From contig PNMZ01000001.1 in NCBI GenBank assembly GCA_013823945.1, positions 496,001-560,000 on the forward strand: a stretch of DNA of 64,000 nucleotides, written 5' to 3'. A model generated the notes under the pieces. The model saw only the letters and a program-made list of their open reading frames with translations, had not been told where the DNA came from and made no database searches. The position numbers were made by a program, and so were the translations under genes. Positions 1 through 8,475 of this stretch are shown here, piece by piece (the first letter of the stretch is position 1; each line of letters begins with the position of its first letter). This DNA comes from a bacterium. Its GTDB lineage: Bacteria; Armatimonadota; Fimbriimonadia; Fimbriimonadales; Fimbriimonadaceae.

Positions 1-1048
1 GATAGCAACTCCAAGCTCCGTCATATCCGCGGTTATCATCCGCCAAAAAGGTGTCGTACCAGCCTGTTTGAATCGGAGAAATTGGGTTGTCACCAACTTC
101 AAAGACCCTCAGTCCACTGCGATAGTTCGCTTGGAACACAAATCCATCATCCACATACTGGTTATGGTCAATTGCCAACAAGCCTGTCGTAAAGGAGCCG
201 ACGTAATAGGCGTTCAACGGATCCTCAACGTTAAAGATCAGCGACCGTGTCGGAACTTGAAGATTGCTTTCGTCAAACTCGTCATCAACATAAAGGTAGC
301 GCTTGTCGTGACTCAACCAACCCTGGTGGCAATATCCCATGTTCGGATAGATCACCCGCTTGATCATGACCGGATTGCTCTTGTTCGTCATGTCGTAGAT
401 ATCAATCCCTCGACCTTCACTAAAGCCGTACCAAATCTGCTTACCCGCAAACGGGCCAGAATCGTAAGTCACGATCTGTGCATCATGATGATAGTTGGTG
501 GTCATACTGGCCGGACCCACCTGCACCGGATTAGTCGGATCAGTCAGATCAAAGCACATCGTTGTGCCCGTTCCATTTCTTGAACCCACCGTGTACAAAA
601 ATCCGTTATCTTCGTCCATCACAACATTGTGAGTTCGCCCTGGACTTGCAATCGTCCGAACCAATGTTATGACGCCATTATCAATGTTACGGATATCAAT
701 CACTTGAATGCCCGTACCAGAGGCTTCCGTGACTGCATAAACGACACCATTGTAGACTTTGACACTCCCCCACAAACTGGCCGTATGAGGAACCGAACCA
801 ACAATTACAGCATTCGCCGGGTCAGTGATCTCAACAAAGGCCACCTTATTGTTCAAACCCATGATCGCATATTCACGACCAGAAGGACTCACATAACCCC
901 AGCAATCATTTCCTGATCCAGAGCCAAAAGTCGCAAGCGAAATTTGCTTGTGCAACTTCACCGCTTGTGATTGTTGGGCGTGGCACGTTACAGCGAAGAT
1001 CGAGATCATCACCAGCGCTAAAATTTTTTGTCCGATTTTTGCAAGCAT
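1..1048 (-). CDS. choice-of-anchor B family secreted protein, partial
   Basis: The gene runs off the left edge, so only the N-terminal 349 codons are present. The start ATG (1046-1048) is followed by a lysine-containing n-region, a hydrophobic core and a TCHA|QQ signal-peptidase-like site. The mature part has repeated beta-propeller-type units, each with a strand ending in a phrase such as VEITDPAN, FDLTDPTNPVQVG, IYDMTNKSNPV or FNVEDPLN. These are LVIVD-like repeats typical of choice-of-anchor B proteins. The molecular function of the family is not established. It is presumably surface-exposed or secreted, and the missing C-terminus would show whether it carries a sorting signal. Forward-strand open frames over this interval are its antisense shadows. 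Confidence 0.85.
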   Translation of the reverse strand, partial: MLAKIGQKILALVMISIFAVTCHAQQSQAVKLHKQISLATFGSGSGNDCWGYVSPSGREYAIMGLNNKVAFVEITDPANAVIVGSVPHTASLWGSVKVYNGVVYAVTEASGTGIQVIDIRNIDNGVITLVRTIASPGRTHNVVMDEDNGFLYTVGSRNGTGTTMCFDLTDPTNPVQVGPASMTTNYHHDAQIVTYDSGPFAGKQIWYGFSEGRGIDIYDMTNKSNPVMIKRVIYPNMGYCHQGWLSHDKRYLYVDDEFDESNLQVPTRSLIFNVEDPLNAYYVGSFTTGLLAIDHNQYVDDGFVFQANYRSGLRVFEVGDNPISPIQTGWYDTFLADDNRGYDGAWSCY

Positions 1049-1224
1049 GTCAACTCCGCACCCCCAAATCGAGGATGCAATAACAACAGAATATCGTATC
1101 TGGCCCGTCAAATCAAACATTTTCAAGAATAATTCATCTACAAATCATAAGATGCCAATCTGATTACAGCATTTTTAGCAGATTTCCGGGCGAGACACTC
1201 AAGCCTCGCCCGGAATCCAAAAAT

Positions 1225-2469
1225 TCAATTCAAAACAATCCGAGAAAGTCGGGCATTCGCCCCTTCCGTCAGAACATAAAGGAACCCATCTGGTCCTTGA
1301 CGAACATCTCGAACCCGAGAACCCATATTCAACTGAGTAATCCCCAGAACCCGACCCTGATCGTCCAAATCAATTCGCCGGACATCTTGACCGGCCAGTC
1401 CACCACTGAAGACATCACCCTTCCACTTCGGATACTTCTCTCCCGAATAAAATGCCATGCCGCAAGGAGCCGGACAAGGCGTCCAAGCCACAAGCGGATC
1501 AACCATTCCCGGCAATGACGTATTGTCAGAAATCTTCGGCCCGGAGTATTCAAAACTAAATGTCGCCTCGGGCCAACCATAGTTCTTGCCCGCCTCAATC
1601 ACGTTCACTTCATCACCGCCCCGCGCACCATGCTCATTCGCATAAACTCGGCCCGATTTCGGATCACGCGCCATCCCTTGGATGTTGCGGTGCCCCAAAC
1701 TATAAATTTCCGGCAATGACCCCTCTTTCCCAACAAACGGGTTGTTCTTAGGAGCCTTACCATTCTCATCCAACCGCAACACTTTCCCGATATGGCTACC
1801 CAAATCCTGAACATGATGACGAGTTAATCGACCATTGATCGCCGATGGCGGGTTTCCTCCATCCCCAATACTCATCAAAAGCGTTCCATCAGCCATCCAG
1901 ACAATCCGAGATCCAAAGTGCTGCCCTCCGGGCTTCGCAAAATTAGGTTTGAAAATCACTTCAGCATTCTGAAGCTGATTCCCGACCAGCTTGCCCCGCG
2001 CTAAGACCGTGTAGTTCCCCTGGCGTGTCCCCTGAACCGTCGTCATGTAAACCAGTCCGTTTTGCGCAAACTTCGGGTGCAAAACCACATCCATCAACCC
2101 CCCTTGCCCAACTTCAATCGTTTCCGGTAGTCCGGAAACTTCTGTCTTGGCTCCGGTTTTTGGGTCAACAATCAGGAGCCGCCCCGCTCGCTCCGTCACG
2201 AGCATTCGGCCATCAGGCAAAAACGCCAATCCCCAAGGAGTATTGAACCCAGTCATCAAGACGTCTTCTTTCCAGTTCGGCTCCGCCTTAGGAACACCGG
2301 TTGGCTCAACCTTTGCCTGAACTCCTCCCTCGGCAACAACCGACAAATCGCCTCCACCGCTCGCCTTGATCGGATCATCCTGACTCCCTGTCGCTTGGAC
2401 ACAAGCCACCGTTCCCAAAGCCAAGGCTCCCGCCACTCCAACAAATGTCCAATTTCGTCGCAAACTCAT
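1225..2469 (-). CDS. PQQ-dependent sugar dehydrogenase family protein
   Basis: 414 aa. The N-terminus is a signal peptide ending in GTVAC, which could be a weak lipobox. The mature protein opens with the family phrase NTPWGLAFLPDGRMLVTER. It then shows GDGGNPPS, the LGHRN box and the NEHGARGGDEVN box with NYGWP, in the order expected for the six-bladed glucose/sorbosone dehydrogenase fold (soluble aldose sugar dehydrogenases such as Asd/YliI). Such enzymes oxidise sugars in the periplasm using PQQ. No PQQ synthesis genes are in the window. A TANNNT box ends six bases before the ATG and no Shine-Dalgarno is visible. The downstream neighbour on this strand is another secreted propeller protein. 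Confidence 0.88.
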   Translation of the reverse strand: MSLRRNWTFVGVAGALALGTVACVQATGSQDDPIKASGGGDLSVVAEGGVQAKVEPTGVPKAEPNWKEDVLMTGFNTPWGLAFLPDGRMLVTERAGRLLIVDPKTGAKTEVSGLPETIEVGQGGLMDVVLHPKFAQNGLVYMTTVQGTRQGNYTVLARGKLVGNQLQNAEVIFKPNFAKPGGQHFGSRIVWMADGTLLMSIGDGGNPPSAINGRLTRHHVQDLGSHIGKVLRLDENGKAPKNNPFVGKEGSLPEIYSLGHRNIQGMARDPKSGRVYANEHGARGGDEVNVIEAGKNYGWPEATFSFEYSGPKISDNTSLPGMVDPLVAWTPCPAPCGMAFYSGEKYPKWKGDVFSGGLAGQDVRRIDLDDQGRVLGITQLNMGSRVRDVRQGPDGFLYVLTEGANARLSRIVLN

Positions 2470-2481
2470 GCCTCTAATCTA
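2467..2481 (-). promoter_or_regulatory. leaderless-type -10 box and start of the sugar dehydrogenase gene
   Basis: Reading the minus strand, TAGATT (2481-2476) is followed by six bases and then the ATG at 2469-2467. The spacing puts the expected transcription start on or next to the start codon. Confidence 0.5.
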
Positions 2482-2546
2482 CTCATTTTCTGGGCCACCT
2501 GATGCAAATTTCAACCAAAAATCTAGTTACCGCGTAATCATCTAAC

Positions 2547-3284
2547 GTGGGTAACATCCCCCCGGCTCGCCCGCCTAACCTTATGCCTCCCGAGCAAACC
2601 TCAAATACTCAGGCACATCACCCCGCAAAGCGCACCCCCCTCCGTGCCCTTGCCGATCTATTTTCGATCCGATACCACGCGCGCCGGCTAAGAGAAGACC
2701 TCGCCGCAACCAAAGCCGCCCTCGAACGCCGAAAAGCTCTCAACGAAGGTGTAGCGACCGCCGACGAACTTCCCGACATTTTCCGGGGCAAAATGATGGG
2801 CGTATTCTTCGCCACCGGTTGGACCAATCTCATCGGAATAGTAATCGGCGGCATCCTCCAATTCCGAACCGGAAACCCCCTTATCGGGCTTTATTCAACC
2901 CCACCCCTCTGTTTCCTCATCACCGGGATCGCCTTTCAGATCGGATGGTGGGCCGACAATAAAAAAATCTACAACCGCTACCATAGAGACCCTTTTCACC
3001 AATTCCTTCAACTCCAGAAAGATATGTGGCCCGTCCATCGCGCCGCTCTCCCCATCGCAATCGGATTCAGCCTCCTCAACTACATCATTCTTACACCCCT
3101 ATACAGCGTTTTGACCTGGATCAACCCAGGTCTCGCCAAAAACACCCCCGCCGGAGCTCTGATCATGGCCATCGAATTCTTATTCATCGGCGGAACTTTT
3201 GTCCGACTCATGGGCGATTTCTTCGACCGACACGGCTATACCCTCGCCGCTAAGTACCGCGACATTTGTATCGAAAAATCTTAA
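2547..3284 (+). CDS. hypothetical membrane protein
   Basis: 245 aa from a GTG start; an in-frame ATG at 2583 would remove 12 residues. After a charged N-terminal region of about 75 residues with coiled-coil character, there are roughly four hydrophobic segments: about 85-105 (FATGWTNLIGIVIGGIL), 112-130, 165-190 and 210-225. I do not recognise the family. The 3' end overlaps the convergent glycosyltransferase gene by exactly four bases (TTAA, shared stops). Nothing in the sequence assigns a function; the neighbourhood is envelope-related. Confidence 0.7.
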   Translation: MGNIPPARPPNLMPPEQTSNTQAHHPAKRTPLRALADLFSIRYHARRLREDLAATKAALERRKALNEGVATADELPDIFRGKMMGVFFATGWTNLIGIVIGGILQFRTGNPLIGLYSTPPLCFLITGIAFQIGWWADNKKIYNRYHRDPFHQFLQLQKDMWPVHRAALPIAIGFSLLNYIILTPLYSVLTWINPGLAKNTPAGALIMAIEFLFIGGTFVRLMGDFFDRHGYTLAAKYRDICIEKS

Positions 3285-4363
3285 AGTTCGCGCAATGCCT
3301 GAACAATTTTCGCCGCTGCATCGGGCAAGGCTTGCTCAAATCCTGCCGCCGACATCATCTTGAGCCGCTCGTCGTCCAACTTCCCCAACGCAGAACGAAG
3401 TTCGTCCAAGTTGTGGGCAATCACTCCTGCCCCTATATCTCGAAGAAAAGTCGCATTACCTTCCTCCTGACCAGGAATAAGAAATGGCCAATACACACAA
3501 AATGGAATCCCACTCGCTAAACTTTCAAATGTCGTCAATCCGCCCGGTTTACTCACCAAAAGGTGAGAAGTTTGCATCAATTCCGCCATTTTAGCCGCAT
3601 CAACGTGCCCCAGAACCACCACCCGATCATCTCCTCCAAAAGCTGCCGTTAGTGAGTCAAAAGCAGCTTGATTGCGACCTGCGACAACCCGAACCCGCCA
3701 ACCAGAATCCAACATCACACTCACTGCATCGGTCAACGGCCCCCCTCCAATCCCTCCACTTGATACAACTGCCCACTTCTCTCCGCTCCAGCTTCGCTCA
3801 AATTTCCGCTCACCAAAAACCGGATGAATCGGAATCCCCGTCACAACACAATGCGCACCGAGTCTCGGTTTCCGACGACGTAACACTTCCTTCGTCCATT
3901 CTTGAGGCACAAAAAACGCATCCGGACGTCCCCGAAGCCACATCCGATGAACATACAAATCAGTAACAACAATCCCCATCCGGAACCCAAACTCACGCCG
4001 CAATGGGACGAGCCTCGGTTGAGGCAAACTATGCGTACAAACCACCCAATCCGGACGCATCTCTGCAATTAACTTGCGAATCCTGCTCGTAAAAGTAAAG
4101 TCTAAGATTGTCTGAAAACCATAGTTAAACAAAGGTCGATCTGAACTTTTGTAGAGATGGCCCCAAAGCTCAGGTCGATCTTTAACAAGCTTCTCATAAC
4201 CCCCGCGATACCAGCTCGTAAACGCATCCGGGGTCACATCCATCACATCTACAACCACCGCTTCCAAACCCGCCTTTTCCGCCTCCGCCGCAATCGCATA
4301 AGCCGCCGACATATGACCATTCCCAGTACTCGCCGAAAGAATCAAGAGCTTCGGATTACCCAA
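3281..4363 (-). CDS. MGDG synthase/UgtP-like glycosyltransferase (GT28 type)
   Basis: 360 aa. The N-terminus has the ASTGNGHMSAA loop typical of the MGDG synthase N-terminal domain, and the C-terminal donor-binding half has VSSGGIGGG and SKPGGLTTFESLASGIPF. Enzymes of this family (plant MGD, Bacillus UgtP, MurG relatives) transfer a hexose from a UDP-sugar to diacylglycerol or another lipid at the inner face of the membrane. It is the last gene of a three-gene minus-strand operon behind the LpxH-like phosphoesterase and a membrane protein, overlapping the latter by eight bases. This supports a role in glycolipid or lipid A-like synthesis. The exact acceptor and sugar cannot be read from the sequence. 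Confidence 0.85.
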   Translation of the reverse strand: MGNPKLLILSASTGNGHMSAAYAIAAEAEKAGLEAVVVDVMDVTPDAFTSWYRGGYEKLVKDRPELWGHLYKSSDRPLFNYGFQTILDFTFTSRIRKLIAEMRPDWVVCTHSLPQPRLVPLRREFGFRMGIVVTDLYVHRMWLRGRPDAFFVPQEWTKEVLRRRKPRLGAHCVVTGIPIHPVFGERKFERSWSGEKWAVVSSGGIGGGPLTDAVSVMLDSGWRVRVVAGRNQAAFDSLTAAFGGDDRVVVLGHVDAAKMAELMQTSHLLVSKPGGLTTFESLASGIPFCVYWPFLIPGQEEGNATFLRDIGAGVIAHNLDELRSALGKLDDERLKMMSAAGFEQALPDAAAKIVQALREL

Positions 4364-5150
4364 CCGCTTGCTCCCGCCGCTCCGACTGCTTCCGGAACCG
4401 CTTTACCAATGGCCAAATCCTGCGCCTATTTAATCGCTGCAAGAGTGCACAGCCCAAATCCGCATAAAACACCAAGATCGTGAACGGAACTGCCAGCCAA
4501 AGCTCGTGCCAAACCGCAAAGAAGACTGGGAATACCCCTGTCAACGCCATGGAGAAATGTGTAAGTTCACTCACTCGCGAGGTGTTCTCAAACCGGATGA
4601 CATCCTCTGTTTTCGTCCCCACATACTCCACCTCCATCCCCGCCGCCCTCTGCTCGGGTGTCAACCTCAATCCATTGATCACATACTCCACCAATATCTT
4701 AAACCACAGCATCCCCATCCAACGATAAACTCGATCCGTCTCCCAACCTTTTGGTGAAAACCACCACTCCCCCCAAGTCTCACTACGCACAATCTGAATC
4801 ACCTCCGTAACTGAATCACCCGGATTTAATCTCTGAATCACACTCGCTTTGTATGCCTCCAAAACGATCAAACTTGTATGAAACAACACCAAAGCCAAAA
4901 ACAGCCCCGCACCCCAATAGCCGTCGAATCGCCAAAACATCAACAGAACGGGCAGGTGAAAAACTAACCGCCAAAAATTCGCCTGTCCAAAATATCGCGT
5001 GGCGGAGCGAAACTCCTCAATTTGATCTGCCGAATATCCCGTCGACTCTTTTGCCTCCCTCAAACTCGGCAAAGGCTCCTCCCCCGCCTTCTTTGAAACA
5101 AAGAGGTGGAACTGCCGTAGCCCAAGCCTTTCAAGCAATTCCATCATCAC
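4356..5150 (-). CDS. hypothetical membrane protein in glycolipid operon
   Basis: 264 aa. A soluble N-terminal stretch of about 60 residues is followed by hydrophobic segments near residues 60-75, 80-100, 150-165 and 200-235, with the tail RLNRRRIWPLVKRF. The late hydrophobic pair followed by an Arg/Asn-rich motif faintly recalls glycosyl-diaponeurosporenoate acyltransferases (CrtO-like), but I would not call it that without a search. Its 3' end overlaps the glycosyltransferase start by eight bases, and only 10 bases separate it from the phosphoesterase. Translation of the three genes is therefore likely coupled, and the product probably acts on the same lipid intermediate. Confidence 0.75.
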   Translation of the reverse strand: MMMELLERLGLRQFHLFVSKKAGEEPLPSLREAKESTGYSADQIEEFRSATRYFGQANFWRLVFHLPVLLMFWRFDGYWGAGLFLALVLFHTSLIVLEAYKASVIQRLNPGDSVTEVIQIVRSETWGEWWFSPKGWETDRVYRWMGMLWFKILVEYVINGLRLTPEQRAAGMEVEYVGTKTEDVIRFENTSRVSELTHFSMALTGVFPVFFAVWHELWLAVPFTILVFYADLGCALLQRLNRRRIWPLVKRFRKQSERREQAVG

Positions 5151-5160
5151 AAATTCTCAA

Positions 5161-5967
5161 CTATTTGGTTGAACCAGCCGCAAGCCGCTTCAACGCCTCC
5201 CAATTGCTCCCACGCTCGATTTTCTCCGGCCCCATTCTCAAAAGCTCAAGCCGACCATCAAAATGTTCAACGACTGCCGTGCAGTTTTCAACAAAATCTC
5301 CGGTATTAACATACACAAACCCATCCTCCTCCGTAACGATCTGCGGACGGTGAACATGCCCACAGACCACCCCGTCAAAGCCCGCTTCCCGCGCATAGTT
5401 CCCGACAAGCGACTCATAATGCGTTGCTTTGCCTATAAACTTCTTGATCCCTTTCTTGGTCACCGTTGTAAAGTCAATCGGACGCTTGCCATCTCTACTC
5501 CGCTTCTTGTTCAAGCTCGCATTCGCCAAACCCAGCACTTCATAAGCCCAAGCACCTACAAAAGCGAGGGGCTGATACTTCGTGCAGCTCCGGTCAAAGA
5601 TATCTCCATGAACAACTAGTAAGTCCTTTCCATCCACAGTCTCGTGCAGAAAACTCGGCTCGATATCCAAGTTCCCCAGCTGCACTCCATGGATCCTCCG
5701 CATAAACGCATCATGATTTCCCGGCGTGTAACGAACAACCGCGCCCCGATTTCCGTGCTCCAAAATCTCTCGAATAATTCCCGTCGCCTGCGGCCCCCAT
5801 TTGCGGTCTTTACGTCCAACCCAACCGTCAATAATGTCCCCCACCAAATACAAATACTCACATTCAAACGATTCTAAAAAGCGTAACGCCTCATCACTTT
5901 GAGACCCCACTGCCCCAATATGGATGTCCGAGATGAACACGGATCGGTATGCCTGTCGTTCTGCCAT
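5161..5967 (-). CDS. UDP-2,3-diacylglucosamine diphosphatase-like metallophosphoesterase (LpxH-like)
   Basis: 268 aa from the ATG at 5967. An upstream in-frame GTG (5988) would add seven residues but lies only two bases after a TACAAT box, so the ATG is preferred. Calcineurin-type metal-binding motifs are clear: SDIHIG near the start, LVGDIIDGW, TPGNHD, VVHGD and CGHVHRPQ. This order and the early DGW match LpxH and its homologues, which split UDP-diacylglucosamine to lipid X plus UMP at the membrane. It heads the operon with the membrane protein and the lipid glycosyltransferase. The window has no other lipid A genes, so the true substrate may be a different UDP-linked lipid. Confidence 0.85.
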   Translation of the reverse strand: MAERQAYRSVFISDIHIGAVGSQSDEALRFLESFECEYLYLVGDIIDGWVGRKDRKWGPQATGIIREILEHGNRGAVVRYTPGNHDAFMRRIHGVQLGNLDIEPSFLHETVDGKDLLVVHGDIFDRSCTKYQPLAFVGAWAYEVLGLANASLNKKRSRDGKRPIDFTTVTKKGIKKFIGKATHYESLVGNYAREAGFDGVVCGHVHRPQIVTEEDGFVYVNTGDFVENCTAVVEHFDGRLELLRMGPEKIERGSNWEALKRLAAGSTK

Positions 5968-6071
5968 GCAAGAGCGTCTAACGCTCACCTATTGTACAAG
6001 ATACAGAGTGAACCGCTCAAACTCGGCCCTTCTCTACGCAACTAATCCAGGTATATCACCATATCCGCAAC

Positions 6072-7604
6072 ATGGTGCCGTCACCACCGACTCCCCATGA
6101 ACCCCAATCTCCCGCATGGCGCTTCATTCTCGCTTGCGCTGCCATTTCGTTCTTCATCCACCTCATCTGTATCCAAGCCCACGGCTATTTTCGCGACGAA
6201 CTCTACTATCTCGCTTGCGCCAACCGCCTCGCCTGGGGCTATGTCGATCATCCACCACTCTCAGTATTTGTTCTAAAGGGATTCACGACTCTTTTCGGCA
6301 CTGAACTTTGGGCCGTTCGATTACCTGGATTTCTTGCTCATATTGCAATCGTGATCCTATACGGACTCATTACCGCCCACCTCGGAGGCAAAAAAACTGC
6401 TCAAACTCTAGCTTGTCTTTTCGCGAGTCTGACACCCGTTTTTGCCGTCGTGACTCACCTCTATTCCATGAACGGCCTCGACATTGCGCTCTGGGCCGCG
6501 GCCGTTCTCGCATGGCTCAAAGCATCACACCCTGAATCCCGAAAACTATGGCTTATCGTCGGGCTCTTCTGTGGACTTGCCCTCCTCAATAAACTGAGCG
6601 GACTCTGGCTTGTAGCTGGGCTCGGACTCTCAACCCTGGCATCTCCCCGCCGAATTGAGCTCAAATCATATGAACCTTGGCTCGGCATTCTCCTCGCATT
6701 CATTATCTTTTCTCCCCATTTCGCCTGGCAACAAGAGCACAACTGGATCACCCAAGAATTCGTCCGAAACGCAACCCAGTTCAAAATGGTGCCTCAACCC
6801 CCTTGGATCATCCTCGGGGTTCAGGTCGTCGTAACAAATCCAATTCTCGCCATCTTCTGGATTCTCGGCATCTATGCCGGGGTCAAAAACCCTCACTGGC
6901 GTCCCTATGTACTCACCTACGTCCTCGTCATAACCGTGCTACTTTTGAGCATGCGGAGCCGTGAGAACTACCCTGCCCCCGCCTACATCTTCGTAGTTCC
7001 CCTTGGTGCGATCATCCTGAGCCAATCGTTCAAAGAACTCAAATGGACGCGCCCCACATTTATCGCAGCCCTGATTCCATCAAGCATCTTCTGCCTTTGC
7101 ATGGCTCTGCCCATACTCCCACCCCCCCTCTTTGAACAGATCGTCTCAAAGTCCGACGTGGAAGTGCCCGCTACCGAACGAGGGAAGAAATCACCCCTCC
7201 AGGGCCATGCCGATATGTTCGGATGGCCGGCAATGGCCGCCACCGCCCGCGAGATCTGGCTCACCCTCCCAGACGAAGAACGGTACCGAACACCCATCTT
7301 TGGTATGAATTACGGCGAATCATCCGCCGTATGGTTTTTCAATCAGTCCGAACCAAACCTTCAAGTCATCGGGCGACACAACGAATTCTGGTTGTGGGGA
7401 CCTGGCGATTGGGATGGTCAAACCCTGATCGTAATCGGAGAACTGACTCCCGAAATTCGGAACGCTTTTGATTCGGCAGAGGAAGTCACCCGACTCAACG
7501 AACGATATGCCGTTCCCGAGGAAGCCACCGCCCCAATCACGATCCTCCGGGGACTCAAGAAAACAGTCCCCGAGTTTTGGGCCGATATCCGCCACATTCA
7601 ATAG
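6072..7604 (+). CDS. glycosyltransferase family 39 (ArnT/PMT-like) membrane protein
   Basis: 510 aa. It begins with a hydrophobic segment and the loop FRDELYYLACANRLAWGY-VDHPPL, in which the acidic DE pair is the usual catalytic site of GT-C enzymes of family 39. About ten further hydrophobic segments follow up to residue 350, and the C-terminal 150 residues form a soluble periplasmic domain. Such enzymes move a sugar from a polyprenyl-phosphate carrier to a protein or lipid on the outer side of the inner membrane. It is divergent from the LpxH-like operon, consistent with envelope glycosylation. The acceptor is unknown. Confidence 0.85.
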   Translation: MVPSPPTPHEPQSPAWRFILACAAISFFIHLICIQAHGYFRDELYYLACANRLAWGYVDHPPLSVFVLKGFTTLFGTELWAVRLPGFLAHIAIVILYGLITAHLGGKKTAQTLACLFASLTPVFAVVTHLYSMNGLDIALWAAAVLAWLKASHPESRKLWLIVGLFCGLALLNKLSGLWLVAGLGLSTLASPRRIELKSYEPWLGILLAFIIFSPHFAWQQEHNWITQEFVRNATQFKMVPQPPWIILGVQVVVTNPILAIFWILGIYAGVKNPHWRPYVLTYVLVITVLLLSMRSRENYPAPAYIFVVPLGAIILSQSFKELKWTRPTFIAALIPSSIFCLCMALPILPPPLFEQIVSKSDVEVPATERGKKSPLQGHADMFGWPAMAATAREIWLTLPDEERYRTPIFGMNYGESSAVWFFNQSEPNLQVIGRHNEFWLWGPGDWDGQTLIVIGELTPEIRNAFDSAEEVTRLNERYAVPEEATAPITILRGLKKTVPEFWADIRHIQ

Positions 7605-7698
7605 CCAAATCCCGGCACCCCTACCTAAATCGCTCTAATCCCAATCAGGAACAAGCAAGACAGAGGATCACTGGATTCTCTCACCCATTGCTTGACCC

Positions 7699-8472
7699 AT
7701 GAACACTCACCTCAACCACGAACAAATCCCTGCCTCCCACGCCATTCACCACCCAGCAATCGCGCAACTCCAAGCTGTTCGCGCCACTCAAGTTTCAGAG
7801 TCCCCTGCCAGCCAAAGACCCGGCTCCGAAAGCAACTCCCAGCGTCACCAAGAGTCCGGAATTTCTGCTGGCGGTGCCGGTCCTGGCCCGCTCCCCGAAC
7901 TCAGCCCGGATTACCTCCGGATTAAAGAACGCCTTGATGTCGCCCAATCCACCCTCCATCAATTGACTGACCTCATTGACGGAACTGTGGAAGGCGTTTC
8001 TGGTTACGGCCCCGCCAGCAATAAAAACAACCAGCGTCTCCTCAAGGGCGCTTTCGGTGCGGCCCAAGAAATCGTTTCCCATGCAGAGGCAGGTGGCGAA
8101 GCCATCATTCGCCTTCAGCCCGCAAACATCTATAACAAAACCATCCCCACCGAATCCCAACGCGCCATCGCCGCGTATGGGGCAAACGCATTTCACACTC
8201 CCCAAAAATCAAAAGATCCGTCTCTCGTTCGCCAGGCGATCCACATACTACAACTCCACGTCGCAGGACCGAATGGCGTCCTAGCTGACTTGCAAAACCT
8301 TGCCGAGAATGGACCCCACTCCTCCGACCGTGCCCGTCGCGCACTTGGGGAAGCCCGCAACACCCTCGTCGGCCTCCAAAATGTTATCGCTGACACTCAA
8401 GCCAAAGCCCTTGACCAAATGCGCGCAACCGGGACAATTGCCCACGCCAAACCCCTCGACCGTAATCTCTAA
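7699..8472 (+). CDS. hypothetical protein, helical
   Basis: 257 aa, starting at the ATG that follows GCTTGACCC; no Shine-Dalgarno is obvious. The first 75 residues are low complexity (Gln, Ser, Gly, Pro). From residue 75 on the sequence looks alpha-helical, with heptad-like runs such as IKERLDVAQSTLHQLTDLIDG and RRALGEARNTLVGLQNVIADTQ. The latter resembles the end helices of flagellin-like or filament proteins in style only. There is no signal peptide and no membrane segment. I do not recognise a family. It sits alone between the GT39 gene and the convergent mutS, three bases from the latter. Confidence 0.65.
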   Translation: MNTHLNHEQIPASHAIHHPAIAQLQAVRATQVSESPASQRPGSESNSQRHQESGISAGGAGPGPLPELSPDYLRIKERLDVAQSTLHQLTDLIDGTVEGVSGYGPASNKNNQRLLKGAFGAAQEIVSHAEAGGEAIIRLQPANIYNKTIPTESQRAIAAYGANAFHTPQKSKDPSLVRQAIHILQLHVAGPNGVLADLQNLAENGPHSSDRARRALGEARNTLVGLQNVIADTQAKALDQMRATGTIAHAKPLDRNL

Positions 8473-8475
8473 ATC

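Noticed and set aside
68-1163. Three plus-strand open frames at the left edge
   Set aside because: They lie opposite the choice-of-anchor B gene, which explains the whole interval with a signal peptide and repeats.
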